From: Coriaria nepalensis
Lineage: Eukaryota; Streptophyta; Magnoliopsida; Cucurbitales; Coriariaceae
Direction: 5' to 3'
Assembly (NCBI GenBank): GCA_027186245.1
Contig: CP114497.1
Coordinates: forward strand, 2,611,501-2,675,500
DNA length: 64,000 nucleotides
The number at the start of each line of letters is the position of its first letter. Position 1 is the stretch's first letter. Positions 1 through 10,500 of the stretch are shown here, piece after piece. Made by a program: the position numbers and the translations under genes. Below the pieces are notes generated by a model that was not told the origin of the DNA, did not search any database, and saw only the letters and a list, made by a program, of their open reading frames with translations.

Positions 1-342
1 TAATTAATTATGTCCAACTTTATTTTCCTTAGATCATACTAATAAATATTCTCATCCCAAGTTCATGAGAAACTCATCTACCCTTCACATGTTTTCTTCA
101 CCTTTCTAACTCATTTTCCACCCAGCTAAACACTTCTTTATTGCATTCACCATTCCCTTGCCTTATGATGCAGCACAATATCTGCAAAAAAGAGAAAAGA
201 AAAAGCTCCAATACCCTTTCCAACTCAGCCAAATCCTTTACTCTTTATTACCCTTGATAAACTCACCTTGGAAAGTCCAAACTGTAATATCTCAAAATTT
301 CATCTAAAGGCCCCATTTTAACATTGAAATCTTTCAGCTAGA
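1..342. other. 5' flank of the PMEI gene
   Basis: Non-coding sequence upstream of the PMEI start codon. It is AT-rich with pyrimidine-rich patches. I see no convincing TATA box at a normal distance and no coding signal on either strand. Confidence 0.5.
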
Positions 343-957
343 ATGAGAATGGCTCTTGTGAAGTACATTTTTCTAGCTATCTTGCTCCTTTCATTGCTAA
401 CGGATTCAGCTCAATCATCATCAGATAGTAATCATAGCCATAGCTATGTTCAAGATGCATGTAGCGTGACACAATATACTGAGCTCTGTATTTGCGCACT
501 ATCTCCATACTCTAACATCGCCAAGAGAAGCTCTACCATGTGGGCAAGTGCAGGCGTCTCAGTTACTATTAATGAGACGAAAAGTGTAGTTCAGTACTTG
601 AGAAAGCTCAAGTCATTTCACAGTTTTAGTGGGAGAAACGCAATTGCTCTTTCAGATTGCATTGAGTGCTTAGGAAATGGGATCAATGAACTCCATAGAT
701 CACTTGGTCTACTCAGAAGGTTGACTAAAAATGCTTTTGATGCTCAATTGAGTGATTTGATTACATGGATTAGTGCTGCACTTACTGATGGAGAGACTTG
801 CATTGATGGGTTCGATGAAGAGCAAAAGGGTAATAATAACAATCAAATTAAATCGCTCCGAAATCGGGTTGTTAATGTTACTTATGTTACTAGTAATGCT
901 CTTGCTCTAGCTAATAAGCTTGCATCTACCGGTTTGGAAGATGTTCGTAATTTGTAG
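343..957 (+). CDS. Plant invertase/pectin methylesterase inhibitor domain protein
   Basis: Intronless gene for 204 residues. Residues 1-24 form a hydrophobic signal peptide, so the product is expected in the cell wall or apoplast. The rest fits the PMEI four-helix fold. It has the Cys pair near the N-terminus (C40 and C49, with an extra C51), then the segment ALSDCIECL (C106, C109), then the conserved block around WISAALTDGETCIDGF (C153). Family members either inhibit pectin methylesterases or vacuolar/cell-wall invertases, and sequence alone does not separate these. Length is typical for a stand-alone inhibitor. The first in-frame Met is at 343, a second follows two codons later, and both keep the signal peptide. 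No paralogue is seen next to it. Confidence 0.92.
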   Translation: MRMALVKYIFLAILLLSLLTDSAQSSSDSNHSHSYVQDACSVTQYTELCICALSPYSNIAKRSSTMWASAGVSVTINETKSVVQYLRKLKSFHSFSGRNAIALSDCIECLGNGINELHRSLGLLRRLTKNAFDAQLSDLITWISAALTDGETCIDGFDEEQKGNNNNQIKSLRNRVVNVTYVTSNALALANKLASTGLEDVRNL

Positions 958-1689
958 ACTCTCGTGAGAGAGGGGGAAATCTCGAACGATCCGAGTGTAT
1001 AATGGTTTTATGTTGGGATAAAGAGAGACTTCCATTCCTCTTATTAGAGACTTTGGGTAAGATATGATTATCCTGTTTGAAATGGTATTAGGCTGTTTTG
1101 GCTATAAACAATCTCAAATAAAATGGTGTTGACTCCTCTAAGAATAGATTTCATGAAGCTTATAATTGTTATATTATAGTCACATTATTGTGTACTTTTT
1201 GTAACATAATAATAAATAATTGAGTATAATTATACGTGGTTCAAGTTTGAGAGTATTAAAATTAAAATGTAAGAAAGAATTTATTGTGGACGTTATCATG
1301 CTTTTTTATTAAGGGAAAAAAATTATTTTATAAAATTAAAATAAATATTTTGTTTATTTTTCTTTAATAGAATAAAATATTTTAAGTTTGAGAAATAAAA
1401 CCAATATTAAAAATTATCTAATTTAACAATTATTTAAAATAAAAATCGAATTTAATATTACATAAAGAAAAAAAAAATGATTAACTATATAATCTAAAAT
1501 ACCATGAATAATTGATTATTCGACTATGTTTTATGTTTGGTTGAAGAGAAAGAGAAAAGCAACTTAAATGGATTTTTGTTTTGTTTTGATGTTATGATAA
1601 TATTTTTAAACAGGGAATTTAACTTTCCCTATAATTTGTATAATTTTATATATGAGAAGAATAAAAATTAATATTTTTATTAGAATGAT
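958..1689. other. AT-rich 3' flank and intergenic DNA
   Basis: Contains the likely 3' UTR of the PMEI gene and then very AT-rich DNA. I see no gene, no RNA gene and no structured repeat. Confidence 0.5.
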
Positions 1690-1889
1690 TATATCTTCAT
1701 TGCTCGATTGCTCGAGCAATTATGACAAAAGTCTTGTTTGCTCGATTGTTTTATGCCCTAAGGTCTATAAGGATAATGAACAATCGAGCATTACTGGAAC
1801 TTTTGAATTAGCAAGATATCGAGCATTACTAAAACTTTAGAACTATCCAACATCAATATTTAATTCATTTATTTCAATAATTCTAATAA

Positions 1890-2110
1890 AAAAATCTAAT
1901 TTCCTTATACTTTTTTCCTTTCACAGAAATGAAAATATTATTCGTAATGATATGCTTTGATGGCGAATGGAAGGAAAATGTGAATCCAAATGAGAAAGAG
2001 AATTTGTGATATTGGCATCGAAATAGGTTGAGGCATCGACTGGGCTTTGATTGAATCTAATGTTACATATACTAAATTATTAGAAGTTCTGTATTTTATG
2101 ATTTTGATGT
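1890..2110 (+). mobile_element. Probable MULE/MuDR transposase N-terminal fragment, copy A
   Basis: Reads as a degraded coding segment starting at the Met near 1929 (MKILFVMICFDGEW, then a stop where copy B has Trp). It is clearly the same sequence as the minus-strand segment at 4061-4330, in opposite orientation. The protein style (an FDG-W block, then a W-W segment, then ITYTELLE in copy B) resembles the N-terminal region of plant MuDR-like transposases. That family call rests on general resemblance only. Both copies are preceded by a pyrimidine tract and CAG that looks like an intron acceptor. Confidence 0.45.
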
Positions 2111-2619
2111 AATCACTTTCACCTTATTGTTTATTAATTTAATTATCCATTTTTATGAAGAATTTTCTTATAAATTATGTTCATAATGAGATTATTTATC
2201 AATAAGTTTGTATTGATACCCCGACTCTTACAAATTGAGAGTTTTAATATTTTGTCATCCCATTCACGATTGTTCGATGGCTACCTGAAGAGAGTCATCG
2301 AGCCATTGAGAAATGAATGCATAATGCTAATACCCTATACTGATTTCCCGATTGCTCGATAACTCTTTTAACGTTTTTCATTAAACTTGGTTACTCCTAA
2401 ACATTATAGAAACCTTTAACGAAAATGCATCATTACCTCCTTATACCCTATGTTTGGTCACTTTGCATCATTACCTCCTTATCTTTAAAGTTGTTCCAAT
2501 AATTTTATCCAGATTTCCCGATTACTCGATGACTTCTTTAAGAATGAGTCATCGAACAATCGAGAAATTTGGAAAAAATGCTCAACAATCCTTTAAAAGT
2601 TTCGGATTATGATTTAAAA

Positions 2620-2790
2620 TGAAAGGTCTAAAACTTAATGTTTCTTATTATTTAAGACTTAAGATTTAGGGTTAAGATGAATGGACCAAGACTTAGGATT
2701 TAGAGTTTAGTATAAATTTGTAATAATTATGATTTTGGGTTAAAGTCTTAAGATTTAGAGTTTAGTAAGTATTTATTAGAATTATAAGCT
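2620..2790. repeat. Degenerate telomere-like repeats, TTTAGGG orientation
   Basis: Short imperfect repeats of the type AGACTTAGGATTTAGAG, related to the plant telomere unit TTTAGGG. The orientation is opposite to the larger array at 3190-3900. Confidence 0.45.
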
Positions 2791-2957
2791 ACATTTAATG
2801 TATATAAATTTGAGAGAATTTATATAAAGTTCATTATGATTTGATTGTTGTTGATGTGTTACTGTTTTCATGATTTTTTTTCTTTTAATGATGAATGTGT
2901 TGTTAAAGGTAAGCCTCTGTCCATCTTTAATATTAGCCTTTTATTTTTCTCCCTTTC

Positions 2958-3150
2958 CCGATCATTCGAAATGCTTTTGAAAGTACTCCTCGAGTAATCG
3001 ATAATGTGGGACATTGATTTTTTAAGTTTGTCCCATTTTCTCGATTGCTCGAGATGCTTTTGGAAGCATCCCTCGAGCAATCGAGAATGAGGGACATTAG
3101 CTTTTTAAGTTTATCCCTTTTCCCGATTCCTCAAGATATGATCTGGAAGC
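2958..3150. repeat. Tandem repeat, about 82 bp unit
   Basis: Two full copies (about 2958-3039 and 3040-3121) and a partial third. Each carries the hairpin around CTCGAGCAATCGAG followed by GGGACATT and TTTTTAAGTTT. This sits at the approximate centre of the larger inverted arrangement. Confidence 0.6.
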
Positions 3151-3189
3151 ACTCACAAACTTAAACTTTCAACCTTTTATCTTAATCTC

Positions 3190-3900
3190 TACATATTATT
3201 CCTTTTATCTAAAAATTTTAAAATTAAACTTTTTATCGTAAACCTAAGTCTTAAATCCTGAGACTTAGTCATATGTCTTAAACCTTAAAACTTAATCCTT
3301 TTCATCTTAACCTTAAGTATTAGATCTTTCATATTAATCTTATATCTTAAACCTTAAGACTTAGTCCTAAACCTTAGACTTAAGGCTTAGGATTAGGACT
3401 AAATCCTAAGACTTAGACCTAAACCCTAAGACTTGGTCCTTTTATCTTAACCTTAAAACCTAAGTATTAGAACTTTCATATTAACCATATGTCTTAAATC
3501 CTAAGACTTACTCATAAACCCTAAGACTCGGTCCTGTCATCTTAACCCTATGACTTTTCATATTAACTTTATCTCCTTTAATATTAATCCTAAAGCCTAA
3601 GTGCTAAACCTATTTTGTATAACCATATGCCTTAAACCCTAATACTCGCACCCAAAACCCTACAACTTAAACCCTAAACTCTAATTCTAACATATTCATA
3701 CTAAACCCTAAACCTTAAATCTTAAACTCTAAGTCTTGGTCTTTTCATCTTAACCATAAACCCTTAACCCTATGTATTAAACCTTTTATATTAATCATAA
3801 ACGCTAAACCCTAAACCCTAAGTCTTAGACCTTAAGTCTTAACCTCTAAGAAACACTAAGTATTAGACCTTTCATCTTAAATCTTAACCCTAAAACTTTA
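3190..3900. repeat. Interstitial telomere-like array, CCCTAAA orientation
   Basis: About 700 bp of degenerate AACCCTAA / CTTAAACCCTAAG repeats, with clear runs of CTAAACCCTAAACCCTAA near 3800. It resembles the plant telomere repeat but is heavily mutated, and is probably an expanded satellite rather than a chromosome end. Confidence 0.6.
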
Positions 3901-4060
3901 AGATAGTATCTAACCCAGTGTTCTGATTTCCCGATTACTCGATGACTAGGAATGAGTTATCGAGCAATCAGAAAATCATAAAAAGTGTTAGCATTCTGCA
4001 TTCTATTCTCGATTGCTTGATAGCTCTTTTCAAGTAGCCATTAGCGGGGAAGATAATAAT

Positions 4061-4330
4061 TTAATTGATGGCTTGTAACCCAAATTTATTGCGATATACA
4101 TCAATAGAATTATATATAATTTCCAACAACTCAGTATACGTAATATTAGATTCGATCGAAACCTCAGTTGGTCCCTTTGTCCTATATCGATGCCAATACC
4201 ACAAATTCTCTTTCTCGTTTGGGTTCACATTCTCTTTCCATTTACCATCAAAACATATCATTACGAATAATATTTTCATTTCTGTAGAAGGAAAAAATAT
4301 ATATATACATATGTATATAAAGGAAATCAA
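4061..4330 (-). mobile_element. Probable MULE/MuDR transposase N-terminal fragment, copy B
   Basis: Minus-strand open frame of 89 codons, the better preserved partner of copy A. From the Met near 4276 it reads MKILFVMICFDGKW and continues with KENLWYWHRYRTKG and ITYTELLEI. It aligns with copy A over about 200 bp, which places the two in an inverted arrangement about 2 kb apart. It is a fragment: no catalytic DDE region or SWIM zinc finger is present in either copy. Confidence 0.45.
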
Positions 4331-4560
4331 TTTTCTTAATTAGAATGCAAAATTTTCAGTAATACTTGATTGCTCGATACCCTTACAGACCTCAAGTCAT
4401 CGAGCAATCCAAACTTCTGTCATCATTATTGCTCGATGCCTTAAGGTTTGAAGGGTATCGAGCAATTAAACAATGAAGAAAGAATGTTCATCCTCTACAT
4501 GGCTCGATACACTTCAAGCCTCAAGGCATCAAGCAATCGAGTAATATAAATTCAGATTTT

Positions 4561-4911
4561 CAGATTTTCAGATTTTAAAATTTCGAAGTTTGGCTAATGT
4601 AAACATGATCCAAAGCACAATATAAATAAAATACAACTAATAAAAATATTTTATGTTTCGTTTAGTATTATCTATCAATCATTGAAATCAAAATCAAGTT
4701 TAGAAGTTTGAAATTTATTCGAACAGTTTTGGCCTCACAAGCTCTCGATTCTTGATTACAAAACTTGGCACGTCAGGCTTTCAAATTTTTTTCTCTCTGG
4801 GTCACCTTCCCAAAGGACCAAAAAAAAATCAGACATTAATTAATTAACATCAAAACCATATTATTAATCCAATAACAAAGCACACCCCCACATATGTTAA
4901 TTAAATTTTCA
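4561..4911. other. Intergenic and 3' flank of the small unknown gene
   Basis: AT-rich DNA with no gene visible. It probably includes the 3' UTR of the minus-strand gene that ends at 4912. Confidence 0.45.
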
Positions 4912-5505
4912 TCAATCCTCCTTAATGTAATTAGTTCCCCTTTTGGAAATAGTTTTGGCAAAACCATGATAACTAACATGCGAAGAAGTAGTTCTAAGCT
5001 TAAACTTAGCTCGATTAATATAATCCGAAAACTGATCCTTTTCCCTAATCGATCCTGCCCGATCATTAGTATTAGCACTGTCATTATCCTTCAAGCTGCT
5101 GCCTCCTGCATGCTGATCACTAATCTTCCCACTAATCACCTTATGTGAAAGAGTTCTGATCTTAATCTTTGCGCGATTAATATAATCTGAGAATGCGACA
5201 TCATCAACCATATGATGATCATTTCCCATATGATTTCTGGTCGACGATCTCTTACCAGCTGCTAATTCTTTCTTCTCATGATCATCTTCTGGCATTGAAT
5301 GATCATATTCTGGCATTGAATGATCAAAAATTATGGGAATGATTCCATCTGAAGAGTTGATCTCGTGTATAGGAGGAGTTGGAGCTGAAGAGATGTTAGT
5401 GGGCCTGTTGGGCTTGGGCATTTGGCAGCATAGACACTCTCCAATGGCATTGAAGATCTTGTCGCAAAACCCAGATGAGTTGGAATTGTTGTGCTTCTCT
5501 TCCAT
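4912..5505 (-). CDS. Small plant-specific protein with two FSDYINRAK motifs, function unknown
   Basis: Single-exon frame of 197 residues read from the Met at 5505. A Met nine codons upstream (5532) also opens the frame. However, a TATA box (TATAAAT, 5562-5568) puts transcription start at about 5530-5540, too close for that codon, so I prefer 5505. The N-terminus has a Cys-rich patch (C14, C24, C26, C27), then a Ser/Pro and acidic linker with two copies of DHSMPE. Two near-identical motifs follow, FSDYINRAKIKIRT from about residue 105 and FSDYINRAKFKLRT from about residue 149. This architecture resembles small uncharacterised angiosperm proteins. I know no function. The product is hydrophilic and lacks a signal peptide or membrane segment. 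Confidence 0.7.
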   Translation of the reverse strand: MEEKHNNSNSSGFCDKIFNAIGECLCCQMPKPNRPTNISSAPTPPIHEINSSDGIIPIIFDHSMPEYDHSMPEDDHEKKELAAGKRSSTRNHMGNDHHMVDDVAFSDYINRAKIKIRTLSHKVISGKISDQHAGGSSLKDNDSANTNDRAGSIREKDQFSDYINRAKFKLRTTSSHVSYHGFAKTISKRGTNYIKED

Positions 5506-5561
5506 TTTTGTTTGTGAGAGTTTAGTGCACACCTCTTAAGAGTGTTTGGAGAAGTTTGGTA

Positions 5562-5568
5562 TTTATAC
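5562..5568 (-). promoter_or_regulatory. TATA box of the small unknown gene
   Basis: TATAAAT on the minus strand inside GGGTATAAATACC, 57 bp upstream of the chosen start codon at 5505. It supports that start over the upstream Met at 5532. Confidence 0.55.
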
Positions 5569-7507
5569 CCTTTTTTTTTTCTCCAATCCAAGTGTGAACT
5601 AGAAGAAAAAGGGAGAAAAAAAAAAAAACCCACTAATAAAAAATCAGTGAATTAATTATGTAGTAGATGCATTTGTGGAGTTTGGTACTTGATAATGTGC
5701 AAAATTCTCCATCTAAACTTTTTAATAATTAGACTTTAACCCTCCAATTTTAAAAACTAGACATATATCTCTTTAAAAAGAGAAAGAAACTAGAATCAAT
5801 CCTTTTTTATTTTTTATTTTTTATTTTTTATTTTTTATGTTTAAAAACTAACAACTCATGTCTTAATTGAATATAAATTAGTGCGGATAATAAGGTACGG
5901 GGAGGCAGCATAAAATGCGGTATGTTGACTTTTAATGAAAAAAAATCCAAGAAAAGAGGTTTACGTCTAATATTTGAAAGTTGAGAGGTCAATATCTAAT
6001 TTTTAAAATTTTGATAGAGTTAAATCTAATTATTACAAAGTTTAAGAAAAGATAAATCTAACCTCCCAAATGTAGATTACCCTCTCTTAATAACAATTTA
6101 TTTATACAAATAATTATAGCTAGCTAGAGATACTATGAATGTGATTTGCAGAGACAGAGAGACATGCATTTAAAAAGTTTAGGTTAAGATTGTAAGGAAT
6201 GGGGATTATTAAGAAAATTAGAGAAAGTTGGTCACGTTTTTTCCACTCTCTCATGACATGATGTTTGGGAAGGGGAACCTTATTCCCCACTTTTGCTTTA
6301 ATTCTCAATTTTCTTCGGGGAAACGACTAAGGAGAGAAGAAATACATGACCAGTTAACTAACTACAATTCATACAACACAAACAAAGCAACTTTTCCTCA
6401 GTTTCTTCCAAGAAATTTTCATGTTTGATTCGAACCCTATTGAATCCAAGTAAAGGTACTACCATTCGTGCGACTTACGACTTAATCGAGACACGGTTTA
6501 TACTCTTCTCTCACTAGCTAGCTGTTTTACATAACAAAGACAGCTCGAGATATCATCATCTGGAGAAAGACATGAAAGATAATGCAGATAAGTTAGTCAC
6601 AGAGATTGTGTAGATTGGTATTGGATTCCGAATAATTTTTTGAATCCAAAAGTTTGACAAAAATGAACCAACTTTTTACCTCCTAATGGCAGAAGACGCA
6701 ACCACTAAGAAAAAAAACAGGGTTCCACTAATCACATTAAGAGAAGGAGAATGAAAAGAAAAAAAGGGGCTTGAAAGAATCAATCAAATAAAATTTTCCC
6801 ATTTACACCCAAGTTTGATTCCTTATGCTAGATATAGGGGATGAGATATTCCAGCATTTGCGTACTACGAACATCATGTCTAATGTAACATCATTAAGAG
6901 TTATCAGATAATGGTTTCAGAAAGTAGAAGAGATTTAAATGACTTCTTATGGTTCCCTTTTATCGATACTTGCACCTGTATAATCTGTTAACTCTTGCTT
7001 CATAACATGTTATGTTTTATAAGACAACGATCGAACGGGACTGAAGAGCAGTACGTGCCTATATGAAGTTATGATTCTTATGAACAAGTTACATGGTTTG
7101 CAGATAAAAGGAGACTTTGGTCATTTCTTTACATACAATATAATAATAAGTATGAAACCTAACCAACAATAAAACACAAACTATAGAAACATAATTATTT
7201 TCAACCCTTTTAGTTTACAGTCCACACTAGCCAATATTTTATGTACAATTCCACAAGCAAATATTTGGTAATAAGTAGAAGTACACAAAGCAATTACATC
7301 AGCCTTCCTACTCACAATAGGGAATCTCTTTGCGGACCTAGTAACATGGAAAGCAGCCGGTAAGATTCTTACTTACATGCAACCAAGTCATATATCAGTT
7401 TGAAGTGGAAACCCTACAGCCTCTTCGAAATTATTGCATTTTTCATGCTGATCCAGGTGTGTATTCATTGGTACCCATCTCCGTGTTTTCAAAATCAAAT
7501 CAGAATC
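5569..7507. other. Intergenic region, then 3' UTR of SP1
   Basis: AT-rich, with a short TTTTTATTTT tandem tract at about 5808-5838. Small frames at 6120-6430 lack any family resemblance or coding character. The last few hundred bases before 7508 are probably the SP1 3' UTR. Confidence 0.45.
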
Positions 7508-10500
7508 TCAATGACGGAAAGTCTTAACGACTTGATCAATCCTTTGCCGACAAAGAGGACAGTTGGTCAAGTGAGAGGAGCATGTTACACAACAGCACAT
7601 ATGACCACACCTGAAAATCAGTACACAATTAATTGCTTGATTCAACTTCCAAACAAAACATGAATTTGTGCCAACACATTTTTAATCAAACACAAACCAC
7701 AACAACACAGGCAGCTATGGCCCCTCCTGTTCATTATATTGTTTTCACCATGGGCTAGAACTTGAAAGAAATAATATGATATTATTTCGAAGACATTTCA
7801 AGGGTTTATCTAGTCAAATCTTGTTATCCTGGATAACGAACCTAGATATGGTAAAAAGTTTCGCCTGTTCAATTTCCCTCTTAAAGTGTGCGAAATGGTT
7901 AGTGAATACACTACTTGTGTTTAGCTCAATAAAGTCTTGATACAATGCAAAGGAAGGTGAGGCCCATACAGACATGCCATATAAAGACAGTTTGTCTAAA
8001 CAAAAAAAAAAAAGGAATGTAAGGGATGCTCTTACGGGACAAAAACAGCATCATAGTCTTGTTCAAGGCATATTACACAGAGATCTGGTAGCCGATCTCT
8101 CTTGGTACCATCTAATGTTGTGTCAGCCTGTTCATTTTGACCTGTCAAATAACCTCATCAATATCACCTAACTAAACATATGAACTCAAAAAGGAATATG
8201 ATAAAGACGGCTTCTGAATTCACCTTCACTGTCTTGGCCAGATCTCTTAGCAGCAGCAGCTAGAACTCTGCATGAATAGTACATCAATGCTCAAATTGTC
8301 CCAAAAAATAATAAATCAGAGGGCAAAAGAAACACAAGTGTAGAAATGGTATAGCCTACAGGCTGGTAAAAACATCTCTAATGAGAGTCTGAATTTTATT
8401 TTTTTTTGTTGATGTTATTGTATCATTTTATGTTAGGATTAATTCATCACCTTCACTTTCAATATCTAATATTTAAATTACATTTGACAAACATAAACTC
8501 AAATACCTTTTCTGCAATTCCCAAAAGCGCTTTCTTTCCATTATAAATTGAATGGCATGCTTAGCAATAAGATATATACCAAATACTGTTAAACCCATAG
8601 AGGCATACTTGTACCACCTGCACAAAGGGTTGTATCATGCACATGTGATTTTTGGTACATGAAGTAACATATGGATTTAAGAATCTACAAACAACCTTGC
8701 CCACTTCCCAAGATTGGCAATGAGCTGGTCAATTGTTTTTGGGGTGACATAGAATGGCCCCTTGTGGGGTCTCTGGATCCGAACGGTACCAACATCATCT
8801 TTGGCAGCCTGATTATATTTTCAGGAAAGGATACAAGAAAGTGAAAAAGCGATCTAGAGAGAATATTACATAACAAACTTGTTTAGGCATTTCCTTGATT
8901 TCTTTAGCACTGGACCTTAAAAAAAAAAAACAATATATACATATATAGATAGATAGATAGACAGATGTAAAGCTAGAAAGATGAACAAAATGATTAAATT
9001 CAGATGATATTTGGACAAAGCCCAGCTGTTATTTGATAACCAAGTAACTCATGGTATAGAACTGTTGACTCAGAAGATTTAAATATAAAGTTTTTCTTCA
9101 TATCAGCCTCAATAATAAACATCCACATGCAGTATTAGACTCCTTGATTCATATACTCTGATATTTTATACAATAATGGACAAATGAACTTTTAATGATA
9201 GTTAGAAGAGCAATATCATAGATACCAAATATTGAACTCAATGCAGTAGATGCTAAATACTGAGATTTTAGGAATGCAAAACAGCTACATACCAAAGGAT
9301 CTTACTGCGGATTTAATAGCTTATGGAGATATCTCACAGTCGAGTAAACCATTATAAAAAGATCTTTGACTAGGAATTCATTCTGTTCTAATATGCATAT
9401 GATATGAACAGATATTCTGGCTGATATAACATTAATTGAGATCCATCAATCCAATCTTTTAAGTTTGGGTCTCTTGGTGTTTTGATTCATTTGTGTGAAA
9501 GGGTGTTAGGATTTACAAACCTCACCAACTACAGTCAAGGAAGTGCCCGTTGGAAGTACCCGCTCAATTCTCTTAACTCCAAGCATCTAAAACACATAAT
9601 ACCCATTAAAACCAGCTGCTAATAATTGTGCAAACACATTATAGATAAACACAGCACTTATTAAAGACAAACCTTAAGACCTTGTAGATAATCTAATGTT
9701 CCACGTACAAGGGATCTACCTGACTCTTCAAACACCTCACTTGCTACTGGTAATAAGAAACCATTGGCAGCACGTGCTCCCACCACAAATGCCCTAGCAG
9801 TCCCATCGTCCTAGTAAGGGAACAAGGAGTAATATATCTTCCCATCAGTCAAACCTTGAACAATAAAGTATATTGTATTTACTCCACAGAGATGCTGTGA
9901 GGAGCACAAAAGATGTTTGCTGCATGCAACTTCATGCATAGTTTCATGAGAACAAATCACACGTTGATTTTGGAATTATTTGTACAGATAAGTTTACATA
10001 GGATATCTTAGAAATAGGTGAAGCCGGTTGTATTACTTTTCTACCCTTATCAATAGATTTGCTTTCTGTAAATTAAGAACCAAAAGAAAAAAAAAAAGCA
10101 CGAGAGGATTTTTTTAGTCAGAGATAGAGAGCAAATATCTAACCAGGTACCAGGGGACCTCTTTGCTCATGGAGAGCATCAGAGCAGAATCTTGTATCCA
10201 TGAACCAGCATCATTGTGTTTCAGAAAATGTTGTTCTGCCTACACAGGATAAAACAAGAATGTCAAATGATGGATTTCAGAAAACTAAACTAAACTGAGG
10301 AAAAATGTGTGGATCTTTCGCATTCAAAGCCATATCAAATACAAGGGTGGAAAACAATTCATACGGTTTCCTCCACAATCACACCCCGTAAGCCACTGAA
10401 CTCGCAGCTGATTGGGTTTTCAGAGCCCACTCTTCCAGAAATTGCCACAACCAAAGGTACTATACACTCAGCATCAAGCAATTGAGCTGAGAGCCAGGAA

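Larger units (their letters stand above)
1690..4560. repeat. Complex repeat zone with short hairpins around ATTGCTCGAT
   Basis: A repeat region defined by many copies of the short core ATTGCTCGAT and its reverse complement ATCGAGCAAT. Many are paired into hairpins, for example near 1700-1725, 2260-2300, 2515-2570, 2955-3010, 3035-3095, 3925-3975, 4365-4410, 4425-4470 and 4500-4540. The outer hairpin clusters (about 1700-1830 and 4365-4555) flank two inverted transposase-like fragments and telomere-like arrays that also change orientation. The whole zone is therefore a rough large palindrome centred near 3.1 kb. It looks like a rearranged or foldback DNA transposon. I could not define exact termini or a target-site duplication. 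Confidence 0.6.

Noticed and set aside
4065..4343. Plus-strand 92-codon frame
   Set aside because: It lies antisense to the MULE-like fragment, which has the recognisable protein style.
1690..4560. CRISPR-like array because of regularly recurring short palindromes
   Set aside because: Spacing is irregular, repeats vary, there are no cas genes, and the DNA is clearly plant nuclear.
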